This document shows, piece after piece, positions 36,834 through 47,533 of a stretch of DNA of 64,000 bases. The stretch is from Entomomonas asaccharolytica (GTDB lineage Bacteria > Pseudomonadota > Gammaproteobacteria > Pseudomonadales > Pseudomonadaceae), in assembly GCF_016653615.1 (NCBI RefSeq), contig NZ_CP067393.1, forward strand, positions 1,999,673-2,063,672. Direction: 5' to 3'. Positions within the stretch are counted from its first letter, which is position 1, and each line of letters opens with the position of its first letter. The translations under genes and the position numbers were made by a program. The notes under the pieces were generated by a model that worked only from the letters and a program-made list of their open reading frames with translations, was not told the origin of the DNA and ran no database searches.

Positions 36834-37364
36834 ATGCACCAACTCCCTGTAAATTTACTCAATGCTGACCAATTACTGATCCAATTACAAACAGTTATTG
36901 AACGCTGCTATCAAACAGCAGAATCTTTCTTTAAATGTTCCTTTGCAAGGCCTCAAGTACAGTTAAACCTTAGAGGGTATAACGCAGGCACTGCAACACC
37001 CCAAAAAAACCTATTACGCTTTAATAAACAACTATTGCTTGCTAATCAGCAACATTTTTTAAAGTACACCGTTCCCCATGAAGTTGCTCATCTGATCGCC
37101 TATCAAATCTTTGGTTTAACCATTAAACCCCATGGTAAAGAATGGCAACTGATTATGCAGCAGGTTTATCAGTTACCTGCTGAGCGTTGTCATCACTATA
37201 CGGTGGCTAGAAAGCCAAAACGCTACTTTATTTATCAATGCCCTTGTAACCAACAACATCCTTTAACTATCAGGCGACATAACGCTATTCAGCAAGGCAC
37301 ACGATATATCTGCAAAGGTTGCAAACAAACTTTAACCTATACCCATAAGATTAATTATCAGTAA
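36834..37364 (+). CDS. sprT: SprT family zinc-dependent protein
   Basis: 176 aa from the ATG at 36834. Metalloprotease signature 'VPHEVAHLIAYQIFG' with a third ligand in 'KPHGKEWQLIM', then a C-terminal zinc ribbon with CPC and 'YICKGCKQTL'. The alignment with E. coli SprT, including 'HPLTIRRHN', is clear. The role is uncertain; eukaryotic Spartan relatives cut DNA-protein cross-links. It stands where Pseudomonas carries isc genes. Confidence 0.85.
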   Translation: MHQLPVNLLNADQLLIQLQTVIERCYQTAESFFKCSFARPQVQLNLRGYNAGTATPQKNLLRFNKQLLLANQQHFLKYTVPHEVAHLIAYQIFGLTIKPHGKEWQLIMQQVYQLPAERCHHYTVARKPKRYFIYQCPCNQQHPLTIRRHNAIQQGTRYICKGCKQTLTYTHKINYQ

Positions 37365-37485
37365 CAAGTCAATTGATTCATTTCTTAACAAAACATTACA
37401 AAAACTAACATTTTTTTGGTTATACTAACAAAATCCATTACTGTATAGCGCCTGATTTGATCGGTTAACTGAAAAAATTATAATT

Positions 37486-39387
37486 ATGACATTTAGAAAA
37501 GACATAAACGGACTACGTGCATTTGCAGTACTTGCAGTATTATTGTTTCACTTTCATATCAGTGGTTTTAGTGGTGGCTTTTCTGGAGTTGATGTGTTTT
37601 TTGTAATCTCTGGTTATTTAATGACAGGGATTATTTTTGACCGTATTCGAAAAGATAACTTTTCAATTATTGATTTTTATATTGCTCGTGCTAAGCGGAT
37701 TATTCCTGCTTTAGCTATCTTATGTATCATCTTAATGATATTAGGTCATTTCTATTTGTATCCAGATGACTACAGAGGCCTTCTAAGAGATGTAAAAAAT
37801 AGTTTATTGTTTAAGTCCAATATATCTTATGGCAACGATTCCAATTATTTTAGCACGCCACCCCAAGAAAATTGGCTTCTACACACTTGGTCATTATCAG
37901 TAGAATGGCAATTTTATATTATCTATCCACTTATCGTGGCTTTACTTTGTAAATACCTTAAAGAGCCCATCACTAAGATAATTCTCATCATTGCTACCCT
38001 AGTATCTTTTGTTGCTGCCAATATATTTATTTATCAAGATCCAACCTCGACCTTCTTTCTATTGCCTACACGTGCTTGGGAAATGTTAGTAGGTGGTTTA
38101 GTTTTTCTACTACCCCTCTCCTTAACCAGTAAAACCCGTCTTAGCTTAGCTATTGTCGGTTTATTATTAATTATTTTTGGTTTCTTCTATATTACTGAAG
38201 GAACTGCTTGGCCTAGTTATTTAACGTTAATACCCGTACTAGGAACAATCATGGTGCTGTATGGTAATAAACAATTATTTATTACCAATAATAGTGTGGC
38301 GCAATTTATAGGCAAGATTTCTTACTCACTGTATCTATGGCACTGGCCTATTGCTGTATTCCTCTATTATTGCGGTATTATTAATACGCCTTTTTATGTG
38401 ATTATGGGCATAGTAGCTTCTTTTGTGATGGCTAGCCTGTCTTACTTTATTGTTGAACAATTCTTTTTACGCAGAAAAAACAGTCGTCGTGCTGCTGTAA
38501 TAAAATACTTCGCTGTGGTGATTTTGCTGGGTGGTGTTGTATCACCAGCCATTGCTTCATTAGTCAAAAAATATCGTTATGACGAACTAACAGTGAAGCA
38601 AGAGCAAACAATACCTACACTAGTCAAACAATGTACGGTGATTGATAAAGAGATATCTGATTGTGAGTATGGTATGGGACAAGCAACGGCTATATTAATT
38701 GGTGATAGCCATGCAGGTGTACTCACTAGCACAGTATATTTAGCCAACCCTCAAAAAACCATTATATGGGCGCGCGGTGGCTGTCCTATATTGGACACTA
38801 ATTTTAGATTTAAAAGTGCCACTGAAACGGCGATTTGCCAAAAGTTTACTCGTCGAATTTTTGATCGTTTAGAAACAGGCTATGCGGATTTACCCGTGAT
38901 TATTGCTAATCGTGCTAGCTTATATCCAGATCCAGCAGATATAGGAGGTCACTTTGTACTCTTACCTAATATTAATAATGATAATCGTCAAAAATACTTG
39001 CAGACCTATCGTACAACCTTTGTAGATACTGTTTGTAAAATTAAACAAAAGCGTCCTGTTTATATTGTTAAGCCAATCCCAGAAATGCAATACAATGTTG
39101 TTAAAAGCTTGCAAATGCAAAAACATTTTCTAAAAACGCCAACCGATATAATATTACCCCTTGAAGACTACTATAAACGCCATGAGTTTATCCTCTCAAT
39201 CATGATGGATGCACAGCAAAAATGTGGTGCTCAGTTGCTTGACCCAATACCCTATCTATGTACTGATGGCAAAGACTGTATAGCCTCCGAAGGTGGTATA
39301 CCGCTTTACAGTGATGATAATCATCTTAATTTTAAAGGAAGTAAATTATTAACACCGCTTTTCAAAGATATTTTTGCTTCCCCTTAA
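37486..39387 (+). CDS. Membrane O-acyltransferase with SGNH domain (OafA-like)
   Basis: 633 aa. The N-terminal acyltransferase_3 domain (about 1-345, ten membrane helices) begins 'RKDINGLRAFAVLAVLLFHF' and has 'GGFSGVDVFFVISGYLM' and 'WSLSVEWQFYIIYP'. After a short linker comes a periplasmic SGNH hydrolase-like domain with 'AILIGDSHAGVLTS' and 'YSDDNHLNFKGSKLL' (catalytic Ser in block I, Asp/His in block V). Such proteins O-acetylate LPS O-antigen or other glycans. No glycan cluster is adjacent, so the acceptor is unknown. Confidence 0.88.
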   Translation: MTFRKDINGLRAFAVLAVLLFHFHISGFSGGFSGVDVFFVISGYLMTGIIFDRIRKDNFSIIDFYIARAKRIIPALAILCIILMILGHFYLYPDDYRGLLRDVKNSLLFKSNISYGNDSNYFSTPPQENWLLHTWSLSVEWQFYIIYPLIVALLCKYLKEPITKIILIIATLVSFVAANIFIYQDPTSTFFLLPTRAWEMLVGGLVFLLPLSLTSKTRLSLAIVGLLLIIFGFFYITEGTAWPSYLTLIPVLGTIMVLYGNKQLFITNNSVAQFIGKISYSLYLWHWPIAVFLYYCGIINTPFYVIMGIVASFVMASLSYFIVEQFFLRRKNSRRAAVIKYFAVVILLGGVVSPAIASLVKKYRYDELTVKQEQTIPTLVKQCTVIDKEISDCEYGMGQATAILIGDSHAGVLTSTVYLANPQKTIIWARGGCPILDTNFRFKSATETAICQKFTRRIFDRLETGYADLPVIIANRASLYPDPADIGGHFVLLPNINNDNRQKYLQTYRTTFVDTVCKIKQKRPVYIVKPIPEMQYNVVKSLQMQKHFLKTPTDIILPLEDYYKRHEFILSIMMDAQQKCGAQLLDPIPYLCTDGKDCIASEGGIPLYSDDNHLNFKGSKLLTPLFKDIFASP

Positions 39388-39745
39388 TGGCTATTAGCTA
39401 TGAATAAAGCCTAAGCAAACCATTAATACTGCTTGTAAATTACTGTAGAGATTCTATATTGCAATGATTTTTGTCTATCTTATTACAAGCACCAACACGC
39501 TTATTAATTAACACCATCCGCCAGCATAAAAACTACCTAAGCTAGCTATTGTCTTAATAAAACCAACTCAATGTTTTAAAACAATAATTGTAATAACTGC
39601 TGCAATTATCACTAAATTTAGAACACTGTATGCCATTGTTGCTTGTCTATGGCTAATTTAGGTAAAATTAATGATTATGCTTTTTATTATCAACTTTATT
39701 AAGTTTATATAAAAATAATACTAACCGCTTTTTTGAAGAGAACAA
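39388..39745. other. 358-bp intergenic region
   Basis: Between the acyltransferase and cytochrome b561 genes. On the minus strand a 22-codon frame at 39636-39568 encodes one hydrophobic helix (MAYSVLNLVIIAAVITIIVL), but it lacks a ribosome site and is followed by several in-frame stops, so it is more likely decayed sequence. No terminator is obvious after 39387. Confidence 0.35.
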
Positions 39746-40297
39746 ATGAAACAATCACACTCCTATACAGCAACCGCTAAAATCCTGCACTGGTTAATGG
39801 CCTTTATTTGGATATTTGTTTGGATTATTGGCATGATGGCCGTTTATGGCCGTGATACTTTTAACCCACAGCATGGCTTAACTGTTTTACATAAAGCTGT
39901 TGCTAGTACCTTACTGGCACTTATTGTTATTCGTATTATTTGGCGTCTTACCCACACCCCACCCCCTTTGCCAGATACAATGAGTAGCCATATGCAACAA
40001 ATGGCTAAGTTAGGGCATTTTGTACTCTATACAGTTGCTCTGCTATGTATGCCTATTAGCGGTTGGTTGTTAAGTTCTTTTGCGGATAAACCCGTTTTAT
40101 TTGCAGGTTTATTCACCCTACCTCCTTTAACAGCACCAAAGCCTGAATATACTGGATTAATGCGAGATATACATACTTATTTAGCTTGGTTTTGTGGTTT
40201 GTTAGTAGCAGGTCATATCTTAGTGGCTTTAAAACATCACTTTATTGATAAAGATAATGTATTGATTAGCATGGCGCCAAATCATGGCAAAAAATAA
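39746..40297 (+). CDS. cybB: Cytochrome b561
   Basis: 183 aa, four transmembrane helices, with the haem-ligand histidines in 'ATAKILHWLMAF', 'LTVLHKAVAST', 'KLGHFVLYTVALL' and 'VAGHILVALKHHFI'. Inner-membrane di-haem b-type cytochrome that passes electrons from quinol (superoxide:ubiquinone oxidoreductase in E. coli). Monocistronic, ending at a shared terminator. Confidence 0.9.
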   Translation: MKQSHSYTATAKILHWLMAFIWIFVWIIGMMAVYGRDTFNPQHGLTVLHKAVASTLLALIVIRIIWRLTHTPPPLPDTMSSHMQQMAKLGHFVLYTVALLCMPISGWLLSSFADKPVLFAGLFTLPPLTAPKPEYTGLMRDIHTYLAWFCGLLVAGHILVALKHHFIDKDNVLISMAPNHGKK

Positions 40298-40322
40298 AAA
40301 AGGGCTATAAAGCCCTTTTTTA
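40295..40322. terminator. Bidirectional terminator between cybB and bpt
   Basis: AGGGCT (40301-40306) pairs with AGCCCT (40311-40316) across ATAA, extended by flanking A- and T-runs. It serves both convergent genes. Confidence 0.85.
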
Positions 40323-40329
40323 CTATTTG

Positions 40330-41040
40330 TTAATCCATACGCACCCAGCGCTGATTAATAAATAACTCACTGGATCTATATTGTAGTTTATAACTCATTT
40401 TGCGACAGTTTTTAATCCAATATCCTAGTGATAAATAAGATAACCCTAAACGTTTACATTCTTCTATCTGCCATAAAATAGCATATTGCCCTAAGCTACG
40501 GCGATGCTCTAACGGTTCAAAGAAGGTATAGACAGCCGATAAGCTATCTTGCAATAGGTCAACCACAGCTACTGCTAATAACTGTCCCTCTTTTCTAAAC
40601 TCATAAAATGAGCAATAATCAGGCGCATCCACTAAAAAACTTTGGTATTGCTCACGGGTAGCAGGATACATATCCCCATCCTTGTGGCGCATACCGATAT
40701 AACGCTCATATAGCCAAAAATACTCTTTTGTTAATTGAGGCCTAACTTGCTTAATCTGTAAATCTTGATTGTAACGTATGATACGTTTTTGCTGACGATT
40801 GGGTTTAAACTGATTAATTACAACCCGCACCGCAATACACGCATGACAAGTTGCGCAGTGCGGTTGATAAACATAACTGCCACTACGTCGAAAACCTAAA
40901 CTAGACAGTTCTGTGTATTGTTTTTTGGTAAGCGTCACATTGGGGTCAACAAAAACGGTAGAGGCTTGTTGATCCGTTAAATAACTACAAGGATGGGGGT
41001 CTGTTAAATAAAGATTAATATTGGCCAGATCGTTTTTCAT
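40330..41040 (-). CDS. bpt: Aspartate/glutamate leucyltransferase
   Basis: 236 aa. Transfers Leu from Leu-tRNA to proteins with N-terminal Asp or Glu, feeding the ClpS/ClpAP N-degron pathway. Conserved cysteines '[15 protein letters not shown]' and the C-terminal ATE domain 'YRHKDGDMY'-like segment ([16 protein letters not shown]). It overlaps aat by 4 nt. In Pseudomonas infA and clpA follow; here a terminator follows instead. Confidence 0.93.
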   Translation of the reverse strand: MKNDLANINLYLTDPHPCSYLTDQQASTVFVDPNVTLTKKQYTELSSLGFRRSGSYVYQPHCATCHACIAVRVVINQFKPNRQQKRIIRYNQDLQIKQVRPQLTKEYFWLYERYIGMRHKDGDMYPATREQYQSFLVDAPDYCSFYEFRKEGQLLAVAVVDLLQDSLSAVYTFFEPLEHRRSLGQYAILWQIEECKRLGLSYLSLGYWIKNCRKMSYKLQYRSSELFINQRWVRMD

Positions 41041-41735
41041 ATAACAATCCCACTACTATGCCAGTCAATAGTAATAGGTTGGTTTTGATAGCTTTGTAAG
41101 TAATCAGCAAATTCATGTCGTGCAATTAACTCAGCCCCTAGACTTTGCAAATGACTGGTGTGCATTTGACAGTCAATTAATACAACTCTAGCATCTCTTA
41201 GTTTATAAACCAAATGAATAAACCCTATTTTAGACGCATTACTTATACGGCTAAACATAGACTCGCCAAAGAATAGACGTCCTAATGACAAGCCGTATAA
41301 ACCACCCACTAATTGGCCCTCTGCCCACACTTCCACAGAATGTGCTAAGCCTTTATTATGCATGGTGATATAGGCTTTTTGCATGGCTTCTGTTATCCAT
41401 GTTTGATCGGTATAAGCACGTGGCTCACTACAGGCTTTAATAACCTCAACAAAAGCTTTATCAAAAGTAATTTCAAACGGTGATTTCTTCAATAGCTTTA
41501 GCATGCTTCGAGAAACATGTAACTTTTCAGGAAAAAGCACCATTCTTGGGTCTGGAGACCACCATAAAATGGGATCATCCTGATTAAACCAAGGAAAACA
41601 GCCATGCCGATAGGCTGCTTCTAAACGCTCTGGCGACAAATCACCGCCAACCGCTAACAGACCATCAGGTTCTGTTAGCGCATTTTCTAAAGGTGGAAAC
41701 TCTAAGCTTTCATCTGCCAATAGAGTTAAAGTCAC
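41037..41735 (-). CDS. aat: Leucyl/phenylalanyl-tRNA-protein transferase
   Basis: 232 aa. Adds Leu or Phe to N-terminal Lys/Arg. Family motifs '[26 protein letters not shown]', '[23 protein letters not shown]', '[17 protein letters not shown]'. GTG start. Between trxB (5 bp) and bpt (overlap), giving both bacterial aminoacyl transferases in one operon. Confidence 0.95.
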   Translation of the reverse strand: MTLTLLADESLEFPPLENALTEPDGLLAVGGDLSPERLEAAYRHGCFPWFNQDDPILWWSPDPRMVLFPEKLHVSRSMLKLLKKSPFEITFDKAFVEVIKACSEPRAYTDQTWITEAMQKAYITMHNKGLAHSVEVWAEGQLVGGLYGLSLGRLFFGESMFSRISNASKIGFIHLVYKLRDARVVLIDCQMHTSHLQSLGAELIARHEFADYLQSYQNQPITIDWHSSGIVI

Positions 41736-41740
41736 AGTGG

Positions 41741-42769
<1,029 letters not shown>

Positions 42770-42893
42770 TTATAGTATTAATAAATTTAATTAATGGACT
42801 TAGGACATAATTACTATTGTATTAATGCTACGTAAACACAGTACAATAATCATAATAAATTTTATTTTAACTTTAACTAATGAGATAGATTTT

Positions 42894-43262
42894 ATGGCTA
42901 CTATTGAAATAACCACTGAAAACTTTGAAAAGACCATTGAAAATAACGATATTGTTATTTTAGACTTCTGGGCAGCATGGTGTGGTCCTTGTCGTAATTT
43001 TGCGCCGACTTTTGAAGCCGCTGCTGAAAAACATACTGATATTGTGTTTGGTAAAATCAACACCGAAGAGCAAGAAGAACTAGCAGGCAGTTTTGGTGTT
43101 CGCTCTATTCCAACCATCGCGGTATTCCGTGAGCAAGTAGTTGTTTATTTTGAAGCAGGCGCTTTAACAGCCGCTGATTTAGAAAACTTAATCGAACAAG
43201 TACGTGGTCTTGATATGGAAAAGATCAAAGCAGAAATCGCTGCTGAACAACAAAACGCTTAA
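42894..43262 (+). CDS. Thioredoxin-family protein
   Basis: 122 aa from the ATG at 42894 (GAGAT 8 nt upstream). Active site 'FWAAWCGPCRNFAP', cis-Pro 'SIPTIAVFREQ', and a C-terminal 25-residue acidic/helical extension (EQVRGLDMEKIKAEIAAEQ) found in a Pseudomonas subgroup of thioredoxins rather than classical TrxA. A soluble disulfide reductase, probably reduced by the divergent TrxB. Confidence 0.9.
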   Translation: MATIEITTENFEKTIENNDIVILDFWAAWCGPCRNFAPTFEAAAEKHTDIVFGKINTEEQEELAGSFGVRSIPTIAVFREQVVVYFEAGALTAADLENLIEQVRGLDMEKIKAEIAAEQQNA

Positions 43263-43277
43263 TTTTTGAGAACCCTA

Positions 43278-43736
43278 ATGACCCACCAAGCCCCTTTTGT
43301 CGTTGGCCTAAATGAATGGATTAGCCTGCCTGAACTAGGGGTAATTGGATTACGTGCAAAAATTGATACGGGCGCAACCACTTCTAGTCTGCATGCCACC
43401 GATATTAAAGTGATTACCCGTAACAATCAAAAATGGGTACGCTTTACAGCCCATATTGGTACGCTAGTACAGCGGGGTCATCGCTGTGAAGCTAAACTGG
43501 TTAGTACCAAAACCATTAAAAGCTCTAATGGACAAAGCCAAAGCCGCTATGTAATCCGTACACTATTAGCACTAGGAAATCGCAGTTGGCCTGTGGAATT
43601 CACATTAGCTTGCCGTAAATCCATGCAATACCGTGTATTGTTAGGCTCTAATGCGCTTATTGATGGTCAACTACTGGTTAATCCAGCACTTTCTTATGTA
43701 CAACCTAAGCCGCTGTTTAGCCTATTACCTAAATAG
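43278..43736 (+). CDS. Retropepsin-like ATP-dependent zinc protease family protein (RimB-like)
   Basis: 152 aa from the ATG at 43278 rather than the TTG at 43266. The motif 'AKIDTGATTSSLHATD' is an aspartic-protease-like flap (DTGA) of the DUF785/RimB family, with 'RVLLGSNALIDGQLLVNP' at the C-terminus. RimB in Pseudomonas acts with RimK to process poly-glutamate tails on ribosomal protein S6; adjacency to rimK supports the same role here. Confidence 0.82.
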   Translation: MTHQAPFVVGLNEWISLPELGVIGLRAKIDTGATTSSLHATDIKVITRNNQKWVRFTAHIGTLVQRGHRCEAKLVSTKTIKSSNGQSQSRYVIRTLLALGNRSWPVEFTLACRKSMQYRVLLGSNALIDGQLLVNPALSYVQPKPLFSLLPK

Positions 43737-43752
43737 TTGAGTTACCTACTCT

Positions 43753-44655
43753 ATGAAAATAGCTATTCTGTCACGTAACGCTGAACTTTACTCCACCAAA
43801 AGATTACTTGAAGCGGGTACTGATCGCGGCCATCAAATGATAGTTATAAACCCATTACGTGCGTATATGAATATCACCAGTCAACAACCACAGATTTACT
43901 CACAAGGTGAGTCTGTCAGTGATATTGATGCTGTTATTCCAAGAATTGGTGCATCCATCACCTTTTATGGCTGTGCCTTATTACAGCAATTTGAAATGAT
44001 GGGAATTTTTACCCTGAATAACTCAGGGGCGGTAGCTCGCTCACGGGATAAATTACGCTGTTTGCAACTGCTTTCAACACAAGGGATTGACCTACCTGTT
44101 ACAGGATTTGCTCACTCCCCCGATGATATTGCCAACCTTATCCAAATGGTAGGTGGTGCGCCACTTGTTATTAAACTACTCGAAGGTACTCAAGGGCTAG
44201 GGGTTGTACTCTGTGAAACCAAACAAGCCGCAGAATCGGTACTGCAATCCTTTATGAAACTCAAACATCATATGATGGTACAAGAGTATATTAAAGAAGC
44301 AGCAGGTGCTGATATTCGCTGCTTAGTAATCGGTGGCAAAGTGGTTGCTGCCATGAAGCGACAAGCACAAGCAGGTGACTTTCGCTCCAACCTACACTGT
44401 GGTGGTACAGCCGAGCCGATAAAAATCACTGCTAAAGAACGTGCAGTAGCAGTAAAAGCAGCCAAAGTGCTAGGCTTACATATCGCAGGTGTTGATATCC
44501 TACGCTCCAACCGTGGCCCATTAGTCATGGAAGTAAACTCCTCCCCCGGCCTAGAAGGCATCGAAAACATCACCAAAAAAGATATTGCTAGTTTAATAAT
44601 TGAGTATTTAGAAAATAATTATACTAATCATAAAAAGCATAAAAAAATAACTTAA
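43753..44655 (+). CDS. rimK: Ribosomal protein S6 glutamate ligase
   Basis: 300-aa ATP-grasp ligase adding glutamates to the C-terminus of S6. Start '[18 protein letters not shown]', substrate region '[22 protein letters not shown]', ATP-grasp '[16 protein letters not shown]', '[27 protein letters not shown]' and '[14 protein letters not shown]'. 16 bp after rimB-like. The C-terminal Asn/His/Lys tail ([13 protein letters not shown]) is a local extension. Confidence 0.93.
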   Translation: MKIAILSRNAELYSTKRLLEAGTDRGHQMIVINPLRAYMNITSQQPQIYSQGESVSDIDAVIPRIGASITFYGCALLQQFEMMGIFTLNNSGAVARSRDKLRCLQLLSTQGIDLPVTGFAHSPDDIANLIQMVGGAPLVIKLLEGTQGLGVVLCETKQAAESVLQSFMKLKHHMMVQEYIKEAAGADIRCLVIGGKVVAAMKRQAQAGDFRSNLHCGGTAEPIKITAKERAVAVKAAKVLGLHIAGVDILRSNRGPLVMEVNSSPGLEGIENITKKDIASLIIEYLENNYTNHKKHKKIT

Positions 44656-44748
44656 CCATTGCTTAATCACTAGATTAAGGGCATTGCTTTATTGGTAAAA
44701 TCTGCCACTATATATACCTTAAATTAATACACTTCTAGAGGGATTTAT

Positions 44749-44904
44749 ATGAGCAAGAAAATGCGTAGAGAGCCTAGTAAGGCCAAGCGTTTGGTGATGC
44801 AACCACAATTTCGTAGTTTTTCTGAGAAACCAGCTAAAGGCAAAGGTAGCTATAACCGTAAAGCCTCACGTAACAACCGTTATGATGAGGCTTTTGCTGC
44901 TTAG
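44749..44904 (+). CDS. arfA: Alternative ribosome-rescue factor A
   Basis: A 51-aa basic protein: start ATG 44749 with GAGGG 7 nt upstream, stop TAG 44902-44904. The ArfA signature KGKGSYNRK lies at residues 30-38, preceded by 'QFRSF' as in 'LFR.RVE..KKGKGSY.RK' of known ArfA. ArfA recruits RF2 to ribosomes stalled on nonstop mRNA when tmRNA fails. The 3' end of the coding region folds into a hairpin (separate entry), as in E. coli arfA, where it makes the mRNA itself nonstop. Unannotated-size gene that is easily missed; standing alone between rimK and the lytic transglycosylase. Confidence 0.85.
   Translation: MSKKMRREPSKAKRLVMQPQFRSFSEKPAKGKGSYNRKASRNNRYDEAFAA
44860..44895 (+). promoter_or_regulatory. 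Hairpin inside arfA coding region (nonstop control)
   Basis: AAAGCCTCA (44860-44868) pairs with TGAGGCTTT (44886-44894), with an inner TAAC/GTTA stem around AACC, ending in TTTT seven bases before the stop codon. Termination or RNase III cleavage here would yield arfA mRNA without a stop codon, the known feedback that keeps ArfA low while tmRNA works. Confidence 0.75.
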
Positions 44905-45103
44905 TAAACTATTATTTTTATTCCCTTCTCCTTCTTCAAACCGTTTAAATATTTCTCTCTGTTGTTTATTTTCTGTTAGTTATCTTTAATCAATTGACAC
45001 AGCAAACAAATAAAAACCATCATCCATTAAGCTAAAGACTATTGTTGATTAAATCGGTAAAATAGTATCTTTCTCTATTGATACCCGTTTTAATGAGGTT
45101 GCT

Positions 45104-46432
45104 ATGTTTTATCGTGTTACTTGTGCTGGCTTAACGTTGTTGTTAACTGCTTGCTCACAATCAGCTACAGATGCTTACACCGAGCAAACAGCTATTACAG
45201 CCACCCAACAAGAAGCGGTTGAAGCGAAAGTAACACCACAACCTGTTGTTAAACAAAGTACAGTTGAAGAACCAGAAGTTAGATTTTTAGCGCCTACTCA
45301 AAGTTTTAATGCATGGAAGGCTGATTTTAAAGATTTTGCCTTAGCCAAAGGGTTAAATGAGCAAGTTTTTGACCAAGCATTTAAAGGGGTAACACCTGAT
45401 CCTGATGTGGTTAAAGCAGATTATAGTCAACCTGAATTTACTCGCCCTGTTTGGGAGTATTTAAGCACTGCTGTGTCTGCCACACGTATTACTAATGGTC
45501 AAAAGAAAATCCAAGAACACAAACAAACGGTAGATGCTATTGAACAACACTATAGTGTTGACCAAGAGGTGATGGTATCTATTTGGGGTATGGAAAGTGG
45601 CTACGGTAGTTTCACGGGTAATAAAAATGTGATTCGCTCTTTGGCTACGTTGGCTTATGAGGGTAGACGTATTAGTTTTGCTAGGGAGCAGTTAATCGCA
45701 GCTTTGCAAATTTTACAAAATGGTGATGTAAGCAGTAAAGATATGCTGGGTTCTTGGGCGGGTGCTATGGGGCAAACCCAGTTTATTCCTACCACTTATT
45801 TAGCCTTAGCAGTTGATTTTGATAAAGATGGCCATCGTAATATTTGGACTTCTGTACCTGATGCTCTCGCCTCTACTGCTAATTATTTAAAAACATCAGG
45901 TTGGCAGTATAAAGAGACTTGGGGGCATGAAGTTAAGCTACCGCAAAACTTTAACTATTACCTGACGGATATTAGCACAAGAAAATCGGTTGCTGATTGG
46001 TCTGCCATGGGGGTAACATTGGTTAATGGTCAGGCTATACCTAGCACAGAACACGGCTTACAAGCAGCTATTATTTTACCTGCGGGCGCACGAGGCCCTG
46101 CGTTTATTGTTTATCGTAATTTCTTTGCTATTATGAAATATAATAATTCTACCTCTTATGCGTTAGCGGTCAGTTTGTTAATGGATAATTTAAAAGGTAA
46201 AGCAGGTAAAGTAGTAAGTAGTTGGCCTGTGGATGATAAACCACTTTCCAGAACTGAGCGCAAAGAATTACAAAGTTTACTCAATCAAAATGGTTATAAT
46301 GCAGGTTATGCGGATGGTATTATTGGTGCCAATACCCGTCAAGCATTGCGTAGTTATCAGCAACGTATAGGTTTGCCTGCCGATGGTTATCCGAGCCATG
46401 AGTTATTAAATAAACTTAAGGGTATTCAATAG
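45104..46432 (+). CDS. Lytic murein transglycosylase, MltB-like lipoprotein with PG-binding domain
   Basis: 442 aa: lipobox 'LTLLLTACSQS' (Cys17), a linker, an SLT_2/MltB catalytic domain (about 70-365) with the catalytic Glu in 'SIWGMESGYGSFTGNKNV', 'AYEGRRISFAREQLIAAL' and 'GSWAGAMGQTQFIPTTYL', then a PG_binding_1 domain (about 380-442, 'LQSLLNQNGYNAGYADGIIGANTRQALRSYQ'). Cleaves glycan strands to 1,6-anhydro-MurNAc ends in the periplasm. Confidence 0.92.
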   Translation: MFYRVTCAGLTLLLTACSQSATDAYTEQTAITATQQEAVEAKVTPQPVVKQSTVEEPEVRFLAPTQSFNAWKADFKDFALAKGLNEQVFDQAFKGVTPDPDVVKADYSQPEFTRPVWEYLSTAVSATRITNGQKKIQEHKQTVDAIEQHYSVDQEVMVSIWGMESGYGSFTGNKNVIRSLATLAYEGRRISFAREQLIAALQILQNGDVSSKDMLGSWAGAMGQTQFIPTTYLALAVDFDKDGHRNIWTSVPDALASTANYLKTSGWQYKETWGHEVKLPQNFNYYLTDISTRKSVADWSAMGVTLVNGQAIPSTEHGLQAAIILPAGARGPAFIVYRNFFAIMKYNNSTSYALAVSLLMDNLKGKAGKVVSSWPVDDKPLSRTERKELQSLLNQNGYNAGYADGIIGANTRQALRSYQQRIGLPADGYPSHELLNKLKGIQ

Positions 46433-46434
46433 TT

Positions 46435-46836
46435 ATGCCTACTAGCGATGATTTAGCCGCCCTTATGCAGCGGCTAAATCAATCAAAATTTCGACGTAGT
46501 ATTGCACTCAATTCTAAAGATTACTTTTACCTGCAACAAAAAGGTAAACAACTTATCAGTCAACACGCTGCTGATTTTATAGCGCAACGTTTAGCACCTG
46601 CGCAGCCAGTTAATGATGGCAAACAAACCCCTTGGAAAGGCCACCCTGTGTTTGTAGCACAGCATGCTACAGCTACGTGTTGTCGCAGTTGTTTACAAAA
46701 ATGGCATGGCATTACTAAAAATCAGCCATTAACGGCTACACAGCAGCAATATATTGTTACGGTTATCATGTACTGGCTGGACTTGGGTAAAGTAAAATCA
46801 ATAAAAAATACTAGTCGGAATTTATCCTTGCTATAA
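46435..46836 (+). CDS. DUF4186 family protein
   Basis: 133 aa, 2 bp after the transglycosylase. 'LNQSKFRRSIALNSKDYFYLQQKGKQLI', 'DGKQTPWKGHPVFVAQHATATCCRSCLQKWHGI' are the DUF4186 signature; CCRSC and a His suggest a small metal-binding site. Function unknown; found scattered in proteobacteria. Ends in a region with no evident terminator before the DedA gene. Confidence 0.8.
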   Translation: MPTSDDLAALMQRLNQSKFRRSIALNSKDYFYLQQKGKQLISQHAADFIAQRLAPAQPVNDGKQTPWKGHPVFVAQHATATCCRSCLQKWHGITKNQPLTATQQQYIVTVIMYWLDLGKVKSIKNTSRNLSLL

Positions 46837-46875
46837 TGTGTCGCTTTCATCAATTATCTTTACTAGGCTTTTAGT

Positions 46876-47457
46876 GTGGATTTAACTTCTTTTATTGCTC
46901 AATATGGTTATATTGCTATCGTGTTAGGCGCTATCATAGAGGGCGAGACTGTAGCTGTATTAGGGGGCATAGCAGCTAATACCACATTAAGTTTACCAAT
47001 GGTCTATTTTATGGCCTTTGTAGGTGCTTGGCTTTGTGATTCTGTATTATTTTTAATCGGCCATTATTACGGCCCTGCAATTATCGAGAAGTTACCTAAG
47101 CATAAAGATAAAATTGAAAAAGTAGAAATGATGATTCGCAAACATGATTTACTTGCTATTATTGGCTTACGTTTCCTCTATGGATTAAGGACTATCGGAC
47201 CTATCTCTATTGGCATAGCAGGCGTTAATAGTGTACGATTTATTATATGTAATGCAGTAGGCTCTGCACTATGGTCATCTATCTTTGTCACTATTGGTTA
47301 TAGTGCGGGTAAAATTTTTGAAGAGCAATTACAAAAAATAGGCAATAACCTCTTCCCTGTCATAGTAATTGCAATAGTTGTATTTTGTATTTTCTTCTTG
47401 ATACGAACTGTTATTGGTAGACGTCATCGTCATACTAAAAAAACTAATGGTGAGTAA
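46876..47457 (+). CDS. DedA family membrane protein
   Basis: 193 aa, GTG start. Conserved 'IIEGETVAVLGGIAA', 'GAWLCDSVLFLIGHYYGP', 'GLRFLYGLRTIGPISIGIAGV' (R.I.P.IAG motif) are the classical DedA signatures; acidic residue in the E.G.E motif is proton-linked transport-relevant. Role in undecaprenyl-phosphate or lipid recycling at the inner membrane. Third VTT-fold gene in this window. Confidence 0.88.
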   Translation: MDLTSFIAQYGYIAIVLGAIIEGETVAVLGGIAANTTLSLPMVYFMAFVGAWLCDSVLFLIGHYYGPAIIEKLPKHKDKIEKVEMMIRKHDLLAIIGLRFLYGLRTIGPISIGIAGVNSVRFIICNAVGSALWSSIFVTIGYSAGKIFEEQLQKIGNNLFPVIVIAIVVFCIFFLIRTVIGRRHRHTKKTNGE

Positions 47458-47533
47458 AATTAATAGGTGTAATTTACTTTATCATGGTAAATGGCACAGT
47501 TGGTCTTCATACAATTAGGGTTTATAAAGTACC

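Noticed and set aside
39568-39636. A 22-codon hydrophobic minus-strand ORF (MAYSVLNLVIIAAVITIIVL...)
   Set aside because: No Shine-Dalgarno, followed by several in-frame stops; single-helix peptides arise easily by chance in AT-rich DNA.
42800-43117. A 105-codon minus-strand frame across the thioredoxin gene
   Set aside because: The thioredoxin frame has the WCGPC active site; the antisense is a shadow.
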